Counted from the stretch's first letter, positions 52,853-61,833 are shown. The stretch: 64,000 nt of DNA from Kribbella voronezhensis (GCF_004365175.1 NZ_SOCE01000001.1:2343154-2407153); one strand, 5' to 3'. The notes: a model not told the origin generated them from the sequence alone. A program made the numbers and translations.

Positions 52853-53985
52853 CGTTGCGGATCGCACAGCTGGCGAACTTCGTCGGCCCGACCTCCGGCG
52901 GGATGCGGACCGCGATCGAGCACCTGGGCCGCGGGTACTGCGAGGCCGGTGCCGACCGCATCCTGATCACGCCCGGTGAGCGCGACAGCGAGACGGACAC
53001 CGAGGTCGGCACGATCGTCCGGATCAAGGCACCGAAAGTCGGCGGCGGCTACCGCTTGATCACCGAGCCGTGGAAGGTGATCGAGGCGCTGGAGCGGTTC
53101 GGGCCGACCACCGTCGAGATCTCGGACAAGTCCACTTTGTTGCCGGTGGCAAGGTGGGCCCGCCGTCAGGGCATCGGCTCGGTCCTGTTCAGCCACGAGC
53201 GGCTGGACGCGATGCTGTCGCTCAGGACCGCGAGACCGGGATGGAAAGGCGGGGAACGAACCCACTACCGCCAGCTCGGGATCGCGTCCGGCGTGGGTGC
53301 GCTCTACAAGCTGCTGAGCCGCACGTACGACGCTGTGGTGGTCACCTCTCGCTATGCGGCGGCCGAGTTCGACGAGGTGACCACACCGCTGATTCGCATC
53401 CCGCTCGGCGTGGACCTCGACACGTTCCACCCCTCGCGTGGTGCGCCCAAAGACGACGGGATCCTCAAGCTCGTCCACGCCGGCAGGTTGTCGCGCGAGA
53501 AGAGCCCGCACCTGGCCGTCGCCACGGCGGTCGAGTTGCACCGACGCGGCGTACCGCTGCGGATGGACGTCTACGGCTCAGGACCGCACCTCGACGAGTT
53601 GCTCGCGATCGCGGGAACCGCCCCGATCTTCTTCCACGGGTACGTCGACGGCCGGGTCACCCTGGCGCGCCACCTCGCCGAGGCCGACGTGGCCTTGTCG
53701 GTCTGCCCGGGAGAAACGTTCGGGCTCGCCGTACTGGAGGCGCTGGCCGCCGGTACGCCGGTGGTCACGGCGAGCACCGGTGGAGCAAGGGAGTTGGTCG
53801 ACTCGACTTGCGGTCGATGGGCCCCCGCCAACGCCGGGGCGCTGGCGGACGCGGTACTGGATCTCGTTCAGCAGCCAGGTCGTCGAGCTGCGGCCCGGAG
53901 GCGGGCCGAGCTCTACGACTGGGACAGCTGCGTGCGGCACATGCTCAACCTGCACACGCGATTGAGGATGCGCGCCGCGGCTTAG
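52849..53985 (+). CDS. GT4-family glycosyltransferase, second of pair
   Basis: The product has 378 residues, GT-B fold, with LRIAQLANFVGPTSGGMRTAIEHLG at the N-terminus and VHAGRLSREKSPHLAVATAVELHRRG plus CPGETFGLAVLEALAAGTPVV (EX7E) in the donor domain. ATG 52849 overlaps the preceding stop, so the two glycosyltransferases are coupled and probably act in sequence on one acceptor such as a cell-envelope glycolipid. Confidence 0.9.
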   Translation: MTLRIAQLANFVGPTSGGMRTAIEHLGRGYCEAGADRILITPGERDSETDTEVGTIVRIKAPKVGGGYRLITEPWKVIEALERFGPTTVEISDKSTLLPVARWARRQGIGSVLFSHERLDAMLSLRTARPGWKGGERTHYRQLGIASGVGALYKLLSRTYDAVVVTSRYAAAEFDEVTTPLIRIPLGVDLDTFHPSRGAPKDDGILKLVHAGRLSREKSPHLAVATAVELHRRGVPLRMDVYGSGPHLDELLAIAGTAPIFFHGYVDGRVTLARHLAEADVALSVCPGETFGLAVLEALAAGTPVVTASTGGARELVDSTCGRWAPANAGALADAVLDLVQQPGRRAAARRRAELYDWDSCVRHMLNLHTRLRMRAAA

Positions 53986-54797
53986 GTCAGGTGGTCGAAG
54001 TCGCCGCGGGCCCAGGCGGCGTGGCGGTCGGCGGAGCGGCGTACGACGGTGCGTGCGTCGGCAGGGATCGACGCGCCGAAGTTGCCGTAGAGGCGGTCGT
54101 AGGAGAACACGTCGAGCGCCTTCGCGACCCGGTCGACGACCGCGCCGGACAGCGGGATCCGGTTCGGGTAGCTGCGCATGAAGCTGACCGACGTACGGTC
54201 CGGGTTCGCGAAGATGGTGTCCCCGGCAAGGATCACTCCCTTGCCCTCGGCACCTTCTGCCCAGTGCACCACCGCGCTGCCCGGGAAGTGCCCGCCCGGC
54301 TGGATCAGCGTGACGCCGGGCAGCAGGTCGAGCGTGCCCGACCAGGTCTTGATCACCGGGTCCTGCCGGGCGACCCACTCGGCATCGGCCTCGGACACAT
54401 AGACCGGTACGCCGCCGAGCCGGCGACTCCACTCGACCTGTACGCCGTACATGTGCGGGTGGCTCGCGATGATCGCCTTCACCTCACCGAGCGCGCGGAC
54501 CTGCTCGACCGCGTCGTCGTCCAGGTAGCCGATCGGGTCCCAGAGCAAATTGCCCTCGGCGGTCTGGACGAGCATCGACTGCTGGCCGATCCCGGCGCTC
54601 GGGGTCGACGTCACGCCGTACAGGCCGGGCTCGACGGCCTTCACCTCGACCTTGTAGCCGGCCGCGGACAGCTCCTCGAGCGTCGTCCAGTGCTGGCCGT
54701 CGGCGGGCACCCACTGTCGTTCGTCGGCGCAGATCGCGCACACCTCGACCTGCTCGGAGTGCTCGACCGCGCAGGTCTCACAGATCCAGAAACTCAC
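53982..54797 (-). CDS. Metallo-beta-lactamase-fold protein with four-Cys N-terminal knuckle and degenerate metal motif
   Basis: The product has 271 residues. Residues 6-23 hold CETC-N10-CAIC, a zinc or rubredoxin-type four-Cys site. The MBL domain follows, but the diagnostic HxHxDH reads HPHMYG, losing the Asp and third His. Later ligand positions GGHFPGS and LAGDT are kept. It may therefore bind one metal or none. GTG 54797 starts just before WICETC and has a purine-rich GAGGGGA upstream. It is convergent with the glycosyltransferase gene and overlaps it by 4 bp. Confidence 0.82.
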   Translation of the reverse strand: MSFWICETCAVEHSEQVEVCAICADERQWVPADGQHWTTLEELSAAGYKVEVKAVEPGLYGVTSTPSAGIGQQSMLVQTAEGNLLWDPIGYLDDDAVEQVRALGEVKAIIASHPHMYGVQVEWSRRLGGVPVYVSEADAEWVARQDPVIKTWSGTLDLLPGVTLIQPGGHFPGSAVVHWAEGAEGKGVILAGDTIFANPDRTSVSFMRSYPNRIPLSGAVVDRVAKALDVFSYDRLYGNFGASIPADARTVVRRSADRHAAWARGDFDHLT

Positions 54798-55199
54798 TTT
54801 CGTCCCCTCTTCTCCCGGCGCTCGCCGGGCCATGTCGTCGCCGGTTCCACCCTAGGTCCGGCAGGGTCCCCCGATCTGGTCCACCGCGGACCGGTCCCGG
54901 CGGGCCACTTCATCCTCCGAGTTCAAGCGCGGTTGAGATCAACAGCCGCGTCGTACCGGTCCCATCACTCCTGGTCACCAGCGCGTCGGCAGGTCTCAGA
55001 GAGCGATGTCACACGTGAGCGTGCCTGAACCGGCGCAGCGCAGCGATAGCATCAAGAACGGCCTGGTTTCCTGCCGGGCCGAGCCGACCGCGGCCCCTTT
55101 GCCACCCCGGCCTCCTCGCCCCGGCGTCGAGGCTGCTCTGGACGCCCCGGAGTCGCCGTGGTCCCCGGCTCTGGTCTGTCGTCCGATCGGAGGATCGGT
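54798..55199. other. Upstream region of sdhCDAB
   Basis: About 400 bp without a gene. TTGA-GA-TCAA palindrome at 54933-54942. TAGCAT at 55047-55052 could be the -10 of the sdh promoter, giving a leader of about 145 nt that ends in GGAGG (55189-55193). The coding-like plus-strand frames in this interval lack family similarity. Confidence 0.45.
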
Positions 55200-55589
55200 T
55201 TGCCCAGCAAACCGCGCATCATTCCCCCCGGCACGCTGTATCGCGGCCACGAAGGCATGTGGTCGTGGGTGGCGCACCGGATTACCGGGGTCGGGATCTT
55301 CTTCTTCCTCCTGGTCCACGTGCTCGACACCGCGCTGGTCCGGGTCTCCCCGGAGGCCTACAACGAGGTGATCGGGACGTACAAGAACCCGGTCGTCGGC
55401 CTGATGGAGGTCGGCCTGGTCGGGGCCATCCTGTTCCACGCCTTCAACGGCATCCGGCTGATCCTGGTGGACTTCTGGGCCAAGGGCCCGCGGCACCAGC
55501 GCAAGCTGATGATCGGTGTCGGGATCATCTGGGTCGTGTTGTTCGTGCCGTTCGTGATCCGGCACCTGAGCCACGTCTTCGGAGGCTGA
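55200..55589 (+). CDS. sdhC: Succinate dehydrogenase cytochrome b subunit (TTG start)
   Basis: SdhC (129 aa) anchors the dehydrogenase and holds heme b with SdhD. Three helices are present. SWVAHRITGVGIFFFLLVHVLDTALV and ILFHAFNGIRLILVDFW contain the family His residues. TTG 55200 is chosen because GGAGG at 55189-55193 lies 6 nt upstream and the first residues, PSKPRIIPPGTLYRGHEGMWSW, match actinobacterial SdhC N-termini. An in-frame ATG/GTG 42 nt further upstream would add residues unlike the family. Confidence 0.92.
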   Translation: MPSKPRIIPPGTLYRGHEGMWSWVAHRITGVGIFFFLLVHVLDTALVRVSPEAYNEVIGTYKNPVVGLMEVGLVGAILFHAFNGIRLILVDFWAKGPRHQRKLMIGVGIIWVVLFVPFVIRHLSHVFGG

Positions 55590-55590
55590 G

Positions 55591-56046
55591 ATGTCCGACA
55601 TCGCCGCACCGCGTTCGTCCACCCGCTCCCGCTCGCTCAAGGGCGGCGGCCGCAACCGCTCCGGCCAGACCAACTTCGAGCTCTACAGCTGGCTGTTCAT
55701 GCGGCTGTCCGGGCTCGCCCTGGTCGTGCTGGTGCTCGGCCACCTGTTCACCAACCTGATGCTCGGCGGCGGGATCACCGCGCTGGACTTCGGGTTCGTG
55801 GCCGGCAAGTGGGCCAACCCGCTCTGGCAGGTCTGGGACCTGCTGATGCTCTGGCTGGCCATGCTGCACGGCAGCAACGGGATGCGCACGATCATCAACG
55901 ACTACGCCGAGAAGGACCAGACCAGGTTCTGGCTGAAGGCCCTGCTGATCACCGCGGCGATCGTGATCGTCGTCCTCGGCACCCTGGTCATCTTCACCTT
56001 CGATCCCTGCCTGGACCCCAGCTCCACGCTGTCGGTCTGCAAGTAA
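55591..56046 (+). CDS. sdhD: Succinate dehydrogenase hydrophobic membrane anchor
   Basis: SdhD (151 aa) has three helices after a 30-residue basic cytoplasmic start. LVVLVLGHLFTNLML and LAMLHGSNGMRTIINDYAEKD contain the His residues expected to ligate heme or line the quinone site. ATG 55591 begins 1 nt after the sdhC stop. Confidence 0.92.
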   Translation: MSDIAAPRSSTRSRSLKGGGRNRSGQTNFELYSWLFMRLSGLALVVLVLGHLFTNLMLGGGITALDFGFVAGKWANPLWQVWDLLMLWLAMLHGSNGMRTIINDYAEKDQTRFWLKALLITAAIVIVVLGTLVIFTFDPCLDPSSTLSVCK

Positions 56047-56059
56047 GGAACCTCTGAAT

Positions 56060-57802
56060 ATGCAGCGGCATCAGTACGACGTGGTCATCGTCGGCGCGGG
56101 TGGAGCGGGTATGCGCGCCGCCTTGGAGTCCAGCAAGCGCACGCGGACCGCGGTACTCACCAAGCTCTACCCGACCAGGTCGCACACCGGCGCGGCCCAG
56201 GGCGGCATGTGCGCCGCGCTGGCCAACGTCGAGGAGGACAACTGGGAGTGGCACACCTTCGACACGGTCAAGGGTGGTGACTTCCTGGTCGACCAGGACG
56301 CGGCCGAGGTGATGTGCCGCGAGGCGGTCGACGCCGTGCTGGACCTGGAGAAGATGGGCCTGCCGTTCAACCGGACGGCCGAGGGCAAGATCGACCAGCG
56401 CTTCTTCGGTGGGCACACCCGCAACCACGGCGAGGCCGTCGTACGCCGGTCCTGCTTCGCCGCGGACCGGACCGGCCACATGATCCTGCAGACGCTGTAC
56501 CAGCAGTGCATCAAGCAGAACGTGGAGTTCTTCAACGAGTTCTACGTACTCGATCTGCTGATGGTCGGCGGTCGCGCCACCGGTGTCGTCGCCTACGAAC
56601 TGGCCACCGGCGAATTGCACATCTTCTCGGCCAAGTCGATCGTGTTCGCCTCCGGCGGCTTCGGGAAGGTCTTCCGGACCACCTCGAACGCGCACACGCT
56701 GACCGGCGACGGGATGGGCATCGTCTGGCGCAAGGGCCTGCCGCTGGAGGACATGGAGTTCTTCCAGTTCCACCCGACCGGGCTGGCCGGCCTCGGCGTA
56801 CTGCTGTCGGAGGCCGCCCGCGGTGAGGGCGGAATCCTGCGCAACAAGGACAACGAGCGGTTCATGGAGCGGTACGCGCCGACCGTCAAGGACCTCGCGC
56901 CGCGAGACATGGTCGCCCGGGCGATGGCGAACGAGGTCCGCGAGGGCCGTGGCTGTGGTCCCGACGGCGCGTACGTGATGCTCGACCTGACCCACCTGGA
57001 GCCCGCGCACATCGACGCGAAGCTGCCGGACATCACCGAGTTCGCGCGAACGTATCTGGGCGTGGAGCCTTACACGGAACAGATTCCGGTGTTCCCGACC
57101 GCCCACTACGCGATGGGCGGCATCCCGACCAACATCCAGGGCGAGGCACTGGCCAACAACGAGGACGTCATCCCCGGCCTGTACGCCGCGGGCGAGGTCG
57201 CGTGCGTCTCCGTGCACGGAGCGAACCGGCTCGGCACGAACTCGCTGCTCGACATCAACGTGTTCGGGCGGCGCGCGGGGATCGCGGCCGCGGAGTACGC
57301 GGCCGGGGTCGACTTCGAAGAGCTGCCGGCCGAGCCCGAAGCGTTCGTGGTCGAGCTGATCGAGGGCATGCGCAACGCCACCGGTGACGAGCGGGTGGCG
57401 GCGATCCGGACCGACCTGCAGGCGACGATGGACATCAACGCGCAGGTCTACCGGACCGAGGGCTCGCTGAAGCAGGCGCTCACCGATATCGAGGGCCTGA
57501 AGCAACGATTCGCCCGGGTTTCGGTGCAGGACAAGGGCAAGCGGTTCAACACCGACCTGCTGGAGGCCGTCGAGCTGGGCTTCCTGCTCGACCTGGCCGA
57601 AGTACTGGTGGTCTCCGCCCTTGCCCGCAAGGAGTCCCGTGGTGGGCACTTCCGCGAGGACTACGACAAGCGGGACGACGTGAACTTCATGCGGCACACG
57701 ATGGCCTACCGGTCGGTCGATGCCGAGGGCAACATCAATATCCGGCTGGACTACAAGCCGGTTGTCCAGACTCGCTACAAGCCGATGGAGCGGAAGTACT
57801 GA
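56060..57802 (+). CDS. sdhA: Succinate dehydrogenase flavoprotein subunit
   Basis: SdhA (580 aa) oxidises succinate to fumarate. FAD is bound at VVIVGAGGAGMRAALES and covalently by the His in RSHTGAAQGG. FFQFHPTGLAGLGVLLSEAARGEGG holds the dicarboxylate site, and VHGANRLGTNSLLDINVFGRRAG the C-terminal substrate loop. ATG 56060 is 13 nt after sdhD. Confidence 0.97.
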   Translation: MQRHQYDVVIVGAGGAGMRAALESSKRTRTAVLTKLYPTRSHTGAAQGGMCAALANVEEDNWEWHTFDTVKGGDFLVDQDAAEVMCREAVDAVLDLEKMGLPFNRTAEGKIDQRFFGGHTRNHGEAVVRRSCFAADRTGHMILQTLYQQCIKQNVEFFNEFYVLDLLMVGGRATGVVAYELATGELHIFSAKSIVFASGGFGKVFRTTSNAHTLTGDGMGIVWRKGLPLEDMEFFQFHPTGLAGLGVLLSEAARGEGGILRNKDNERFMERYAPTVKDLAPRDMVARAMANEVREGRGCGPDGAYVMLDLTHLEPAHIDAKLPDITEFARTYLGVEPYTEQIPVFPTAHYAMGGIPTNIQGEALANNEDVIPGLYAAGEVACVSVHGANRLGTNSLLDINVFGRRAGIAAAEYAAGVDFEELPAEPEAFVVELIEGMRNATGDERVAAIRTDLQATMDINAQVYRTEGSLKQALTDIEGLKQRFARVSVQDKGKRFNTDLLEAVELGFLLDLAEVLVVSALARKESRGGHFREDYDKRDDVNFMRHTMAYRSVDAEGNINIRLDYKPVVQTRYKPMERKY

Positions 57803-58506
57803 TGGATGTCAAGGTCAAGATCCTTCGGTACAACCCCGAGGTCGCTCCGGACGCCGAGTGGAAGACGTACTCCGTCACCCTGCTGCCCGGCGACCGGGTG
57901 CTGGACGCTCTGCACAAGATCAAGTGGGAGCAGGACGGCACGCTGACGTTCCGGCGGTCCTGCGCGCACGGTGTCTGCGGCTCGGACGCGATGCGGATCA
58001 ACGGCCGCAACCGGCTGGCCTGCAAGACGCTGATCAAGGACCTGAACCCGGAGAAGGAGATCACCGTCGAGCCCATCAAGGGCCTGCCGGTGCTCAAGGA
58101 CCTGGTCGTCGACATGGAGCCGTTCTTCGACGCGTACCGCTCGATCATGCCGTTCCTGGTCACCAGCGGCCACGAGCCGACCCGCGAGCGGATCCAGTCG
58201 CAGGCCGACCGGGAGCGCTTCGACGACACCACCAAGTGCATCCTCTGCGCCGCCTGCACGACGTCCTGCCCGGTGTTCTGGTCCGACGGCCAGTACTTCG
58301 GCCCGCAGGCCATCGTCGGCGCGCACCGGTTCATCTTCGACAGCCGCGACGAGGGCACCGAACAGCGCCTGGAGATCCTGAACGACAAAGAAGGCGTCTG
58401 GCGCTGCCGCACCACCTTCAACTGCACCGAGGCCTGCCCCCGAGGCATCGAGGTCACCAAGGCCATCCAGGAAGTTAAACGAGCCCTGATCTTCCGCCGG
58501 GTCTGA
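57802..58506 (+). CDS. sdhB: Succinate dehydrogenase iron-sulfur subunit
   Basis: SdhB (234 aa) relays electrons to quinone. [2Fe-2S] ligands are in RRSCAHGVCGSDA and the downstream Cys. [4Fe-4S] ligands are in CILCAACTTSCP and [3Fe-4S] ligands in CRTTFNCTEACPRGI. ATG 57802 shares one base with the sdhA stop. It completes the sdhCDAB operon. Confidence 0.97.
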   Translation: MDVKVKILRYNPEVAPDAEWKTYSVTLLPGDRVLDALHKIKWEQDGTLTFRRSCAHGVCGSDAMRINGRNRLACKTLIKDLNPEKEITVEPIKGLPVLKDLVVDMEPFFDAYRSIMPFLVTSGHEPTRERIQSQADRERFDDTTKCILCAACTTSCPVFWSDGQYFGPQAIVGAHRFIFDSRDEGTEQRLEILNDKEGVWRCRTTFNCTEACPRGIEVTKAIQEVKRALIFRRV

Positions 58507-58526
58507 GCTCAGGTCTACGGCTTCGC

Positions 58527-58958
58527 TCAGGGGTGCATCTTCGCGCCCTTGAGCACCTTGTCGACGGCGTTCTTCGGGCCGTAGAGGGCTAGTCCTACCA
58601 GGTCGAGCTCGGCCTGTGGGACGGCCCGTACGGCGGCCCGGTTGTCCCGGTCGTTGCCGGTGGCAAAGAGATCCTGGGTGAACACGGAGTGCGGGATCTC
58701 CCGGCTCAGCGCTCGCCCGTGAGCGGTCGCCATGAACTCCTTGGACCCCTCGAAGACGAGCACAGGTTGCCGGAACATCGGCAGGTACGCCGTACCGTCC
58801 GCGTCCTCGTTGGGCTCCCCGATCGTCTCCGGTTTCCTCGCCGCGATCCCACTCACCAGAAACGCCGTCACATTCAACCGCTGCCAGGACGCCAGATCGT
58901 CCCTCAGCAACACCACAATCTTCGTATCGAACCGAATCGGCTCTGTCTCGTTCTCCAC
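58527..58958 (-). CDS. DUF2000-family protein
   Basis: The product has 143 residues with RFDTKIVVLLRDDLASWQRLNVTAFLVSGI at the N-terminus, a pattern of the DUF2000 family (PTH2-like fold). Function unknown. It is convergent with sdhB, 20 bp apart. Confidence 0.82.
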   Translation of the reverse strand: MENETEPIRFDTKIVVLLRDDLASWQRLNVTAFLVSGIAARKPETIGEPNEDADGTAYLPMFRQPVLVFEGSKEFMATAHGRALSREIPHSVFTQDLFATGNDRDNRAAVRAVPQAELDLVGLALYGPKNAVDKVLKGAKMHP

Positions 58959-59044
58959 ACCCCCGACTCTCCCGCGACCCCGCGGCGTGGGTCTTGTACG
59001 TTCCTGACGTCTTCAGAGGGTTCGCGTGGCGCATACTGACGGCC

Positions 59045-59338
59045 ATGGACTGGACGAAGGAGGCCCGCGGCCGACTGCTGGCCACGGCGTACGTGGTGGG
59101 TTTCGTGACTTGGCTGATCGGCGTCCTCTGGATCTTGTACAACCAGTTCACGGACGGTTCGACCGCGCGAATGACGGTCGGCTTCGTCTTGTTCGCGATC
59201 GGCCAAGCACTGATCGTGGCCGTCGCTTTCGTCTTCCGGCGACAGTTCCCGGTGAAATCCCCCTTCAAGCTGGCCTGGAATCACCTGGCCCTCGGCCTGG
59301 AACTCCCGGCGGCGGTACGCCTGCTGCTCGCCCGCTAG
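59045..59338 (+). CDS. Small two-helix membrane protein
   Basis: The product has 97 residues with two hydrophobic helices (LLATAYVVGFVTWLIGVLWILY and MTVGFVLFAIGQALIVAVAFVF), then a basic C-terminus. CATACT lies 7 nt upstream of the ATG, again fitting a leaderless transcript. Function unknown. Confidence 0.7.
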   Translation: MDWTKEARGRLLATAYVVGFVTWLIGVLWILYNQFTDGSTARMTVGFVLFAIGQALIVAVAFVFRRQFPVKSPFKLAWNHLALGLELPAAVRLLLAR

Positions 59339-59345
59339 GTCTGCC

Positions 59346-60200
59346 TCAGCAGTAGGGCGGGTTGGTGGTGACGGCCGTGGCTACGCGGAGGAAGAGGTTG
59401 AAGAGGCGGTAGAGGTCAGGCATCGAGCCAGTCACCTCGACGGTCCGGTCGTCTCGCTTACCGACACCGGGAATCGCCGGCAGGTGGGACGCAACCGATG
59501 CGGACTGCCAGCGCACCGCGAGCTGGTGCGATTCGCCGACGCTGCTGCCCCGGTGTGGCTCGGCAGAGATGCCGGCTGATCGCAGTCTGGCGAGAGCTTG
59601 CTGGGTGGCGGACTCGATCGCGGCGCGGGCCTCGGCGACCGGGACCAACTGGGCAGCGAAGCGGTCCTTGGCGTATTTGACCGGGACTGTGGCGACCGAC
59701 GGGTCCCAAGCGGTCAGCTCGGCACAGGCAGCGTCGTCGCCAGTCAGGAGTACCACCGGTACGCCGTACGCGGCCGCCGTCGCGTGGAGCAACGCGATCT
59801 CGCCGACCGGGCGGTCGTCGAGCCAGATGTCCTCGATCTCGTGCCCCATGAAGCTGTGGCTCAGGACGCCGAGCATGCCGGCCCGCGCGTGGAATCCGAT
59901 GCAGAGCGCAGCGTCGTACTCCGCGGTCAGGCCCTCCATCATTCCCATCGGCTTCGGCCGGCCTTTGATCAGTACGGCGCGTTGGTCGAGCAGGTCGGGC
60001 AGCAGGTTCCGCATCGGGCCGTGGGCGTCGTTGACGAGCACCTCTGACGCCCCGGCCGCGAAGGCACCGCGGACGGCCGCGTTCACGTCCTCGGTCATCA
60101 TCACCCGGCCGCGTTCGTAGTCCCGCCCGGGTGGCTGGACGTCCTCCGCGTCGACCAGCCCGGTGATGCCTTCCATGTCCGCGCTGATGTAGACCTTCAC
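59346..60200 (-). CDS. M55-family D-aminopeptidase (DppA-like)
   Basis: The product has 284 residues. The N-terminal SADMEGITGL supplies the metal-binding Asp and Glu of DppA, and NDAHGPMRN and FHARAG the His ligands and catalytic region. The family cleaves D-Ala peptides as a decameric zinc enzyme. GTG 60200 is chosen because TACGCT lies 6 nt upstream; the divergent AraC start is only 24 nt away. Confidence 0.9.
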   Translation of the reverse strand: MKVYISADMEGITGLVDAEDVQPPGRDYERGRVMMTEDVNAAVRGAFAAGASEVLVNDAHGPMRNLLPDLLDQRAVLIKGRPKPMGMMEGLTAEYDAALCIGFHARAGMLGVLSHSFMGHEIEDIWLDDRPVGEIALLHATAAAYGVPVVLLTGDDAACAELTAWDPSVATVPVKYAKDRFAAQLVPVAEARAAIESATQQALARLRSAGISAEPHRGSSVGESHQLAVRWQSASVASHLPAIPGVGKRDDRTVEVTGSMPDLYRLFNLFLRVATAVTTNPPYC

Positions 60201-60206
60201 CGGAGC

Positions 60207-60216
60207 AGCGTATGTT
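60207..60216. promoter_or_regulatory. Two overlapping divergent -10 boxes
   Basis: TATGTT at 60211-60216 (plus strand) is 7 nt before GTG 60224. TACGCT at 60212-60207 (minus strand) is 6 nt before GTG 60200. The two boxes share two base pairs, so polymerase can occupy only one promoter at a time. Confidence 0.6.
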
Positions 60217-60223
60217 CTGAAGG

Positions 60224-61015
60224 GTGAGCGGAAGTGCACAGGTACATGCCTGGCGGCCGGAACTGGACGGCGTCGTCGAAGTACTGCACGCCTACTTCCC
60301 CTCGCACGCGTACCCGAGCCACACGCACGACGCCTGGACCGTACTGATCGTCGACGAAGGCGTCGTACGGTACGACCTGGACCACCGCGAGCACGGCCTG
60401 GCCCAGGCCCAGGTTTCGCTGCTACCGCCGAACGTGCCCCACGACGGCCGCTCAGTACGCCCCGAAGGCTTCCGCAAGCGGGTGCTCTACCTGGAGCCCT
60501 CACGACTCGGCACCGACCTCATCGGCGCGGCCGTCGACCGACCGGAGTACGTGGATCCCGTACTACGTCAGCGCATCCACCAACTGCACGAAGTACTGAC
60601 CAACGGCCAGGAAGCGCTCGAATCCGAAAGCCGCCTGGCCCTGATCGAGGAGCGCCTCCAGCAACACCTCCGCCGCCAGGTGACCGCCCCGCCGGACCGC
60701 CGCGACCCAGGAGTCGCCAGCCGCCTACGAGAACTCCTGGACGGCCACCTCCCCACCGGCATCACCCTCGACGAGGCAGCGCTCTTGGTGCACGCGCACC
60801 CGACCCACCTGGTTCGCGCTTTCACCCGCGAGTACGGCATGCCCCCACACCGCTACCTCACCGGCCGACGCGTCGACCTGGCCCGCCGCTACCTGCTGGA
60901 AGGCCGGCCGCCCTCCGAAGTCGCAACCCTGGCAGGCTTCTACGACCAGTCCCACCTGACCCGCCACTTCCGCAAGATGCTCGGCGTCTCACCAGGCCAG
61001 TTCGTCAGACCTTGA
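60224..61015 (+). CDS. AraC-family regulator with cupin-like sensor
   Basis: The product has 263 residues. The N-terminal half is a cupin-type sensor (HAYPSHTHDAWTVLIVDEGVVRYDL). The C-terminal third has the two AraC HTH motifs (LDEAALLVHAHPTHLVRAFTREYGMPPHRYL and PPSEVATLAGFYDQSHLTRHFRKMLGVSPGQF). It shares a 23-bp promoter gap with the divergent M55 gene and probably controls it or itself. Confidence 0.93.
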   Translation: MSGSAQVHAWRPELDGVVEVLHAYFPSHAYPSHTHDAWTVLIVDEGVVRYDLDHREHGLAQAQVSLLPPNVPHDGRSVRPEGFRKRVLYLEPSRLGTDLIGAAVDRPEYVDPVLRQRIHQLHEVLTNGQEALESESRLALIEERLQQHLRRQVTAPPDRRDPGVASRLRELLDGHLPTGITLDEAALLVHAHPTHLVRAFTREYGMPPHRYLTGRRVDLARRYLLEGRPPSEVATLAGFYDQSHLTRHFRKMLGVSPGQFVRP

Positions 61016-61232
61016 CGCGCGTACTACGGGTCGCCTTGTACGCCCGGTAACCCCACGTCCCCAGCACAGCAGCGATCACCAGATTCACGATGATCAACAC
61101 GGTGTGCGCCACGTAGTACCCGGTAGGCCGCCCTTCGGTGCCCGCCAGATTCTTGATGAACGTCACGTACGTGACCACATTCCAAACCGCGATCCCGATC
61201 AACACCAGGGCATGCTTCCGCTCAAGTTTCAC
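61005..61232 (-). CDS. SCO4848-family small membrane protein
   Basis: The product has 75 residues with two helices (HALVLIGIAVWNVVTYVTFI and YYVAHTVLIIVNLVIAAVLGTW) and a basic end. The pattern VWNVVTYVTFIKNL...GYYVAHTVLIIVNL is that of the actinobacterial SCO4848 family, as I recall it. Function unknown. It overlaps the AraC gene's 3' end by 11 bp. Confidence 0.75.
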   Translation of the reverse strand: MKLERKHALVLIGIAVWNVVTYVTFIKNLAGTEGRPTGYYVAHTVLIIVNLVIAAVLGTWGYRAYKATRSTRVKV

Positions 61233-61260
61233 CCCGCCAGGCTACGCAGTACCACGCAAC

Positions 61261-61289
61261 GGGGCGGCCGCACCTCACTCGGCCGCCCC
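61261..61289. terminator. GC-rich perfect hairpin
   Basis: GGGGCGGCCG and its complement pair across a 9-nt loop. No T run follows. It lies in the 300-bp gap between two divergent genes (SCO4848-like and the small secreted protein); the remaining sequence of that gap shows no other feature. Confidence 0.4.
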
Positions 61290-61532
61290 GACGAGGGCCG
61301 AACCCTCCACGTGCCCACGAGACTCCTGCCTCCGCCCCACCCCAGCAACCCTTCCCCACCTACTCGCGGGTCACCACAAGGGTTTCCCCGCATTCCCCCC
61401 ACGCCGCCGCCTCAAAGCCACAGGTTCAGGTAACCCATCGAGCCACTCCTCGGCCGGCTGATCCGAGGGGCTCAGTACTGGACGAGGGGTGGTGGCCGGA
61501 GGAATGTGGGCTGGAGACCAAAGGAGGTTGTC

Positions 61533-61817
61533 ATGAGGAGGTTCGTGACTGGGGGAATCGTTGTCGCAGGATTGCTGGGGGTGATGCCTGGGACGGCGTC
61601 GGCCGGGGTCGCCGGAGGGCATTGCCCGCCACCGGTGAGCGGGTACATCCGCTGGGATGTGACGACAGAGCCCTATCAGGCCGACAACAACGTCGATGAG
61701 CAGGGCAACAACAACGGCGTCGCCTGCGCCCTGCCGACGAAGAAGACGTTCGAACTGGACGGCGTCGTCTACACCATCTACAACTTCATCGACGACGCAG
61801 GCGCAGTCCCCCACTGA
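61533..61817 (+). CDS. Small secreted protein, unknown function
   Basis: The precursor has 94 residues with an N-terminal signal (FVTGGIVVAGLLGVMPGTASA). The mature 65 residues contain two Cys that could form a disulfide and a polar VDEQGNNNGVACALPTKK segment, but I recognise no domain. AAGGAGG at 61521-61527 lies 5 nt before ATG 61533. Confidence 0.78.
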   Translation: MRRFVTGGIVVAGLLGVMPGTASAGVAGGHCPPPVSGYIRWDVTTEPYQADNNVDEQGNNNGVACALPTKKTFELDGVVYTIYNFIDDAGAVPH

Positions 61818-61833
61818 CCAAACAGGAGCCCAC

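Noticed and set aside
55006..55371. A 121-codon plus-strand frame upstream of and into sdhC
   Set aside because: It overlaps the true SdhC frame and consists of Pro/Ala/Arg-rich sequence with no family match.
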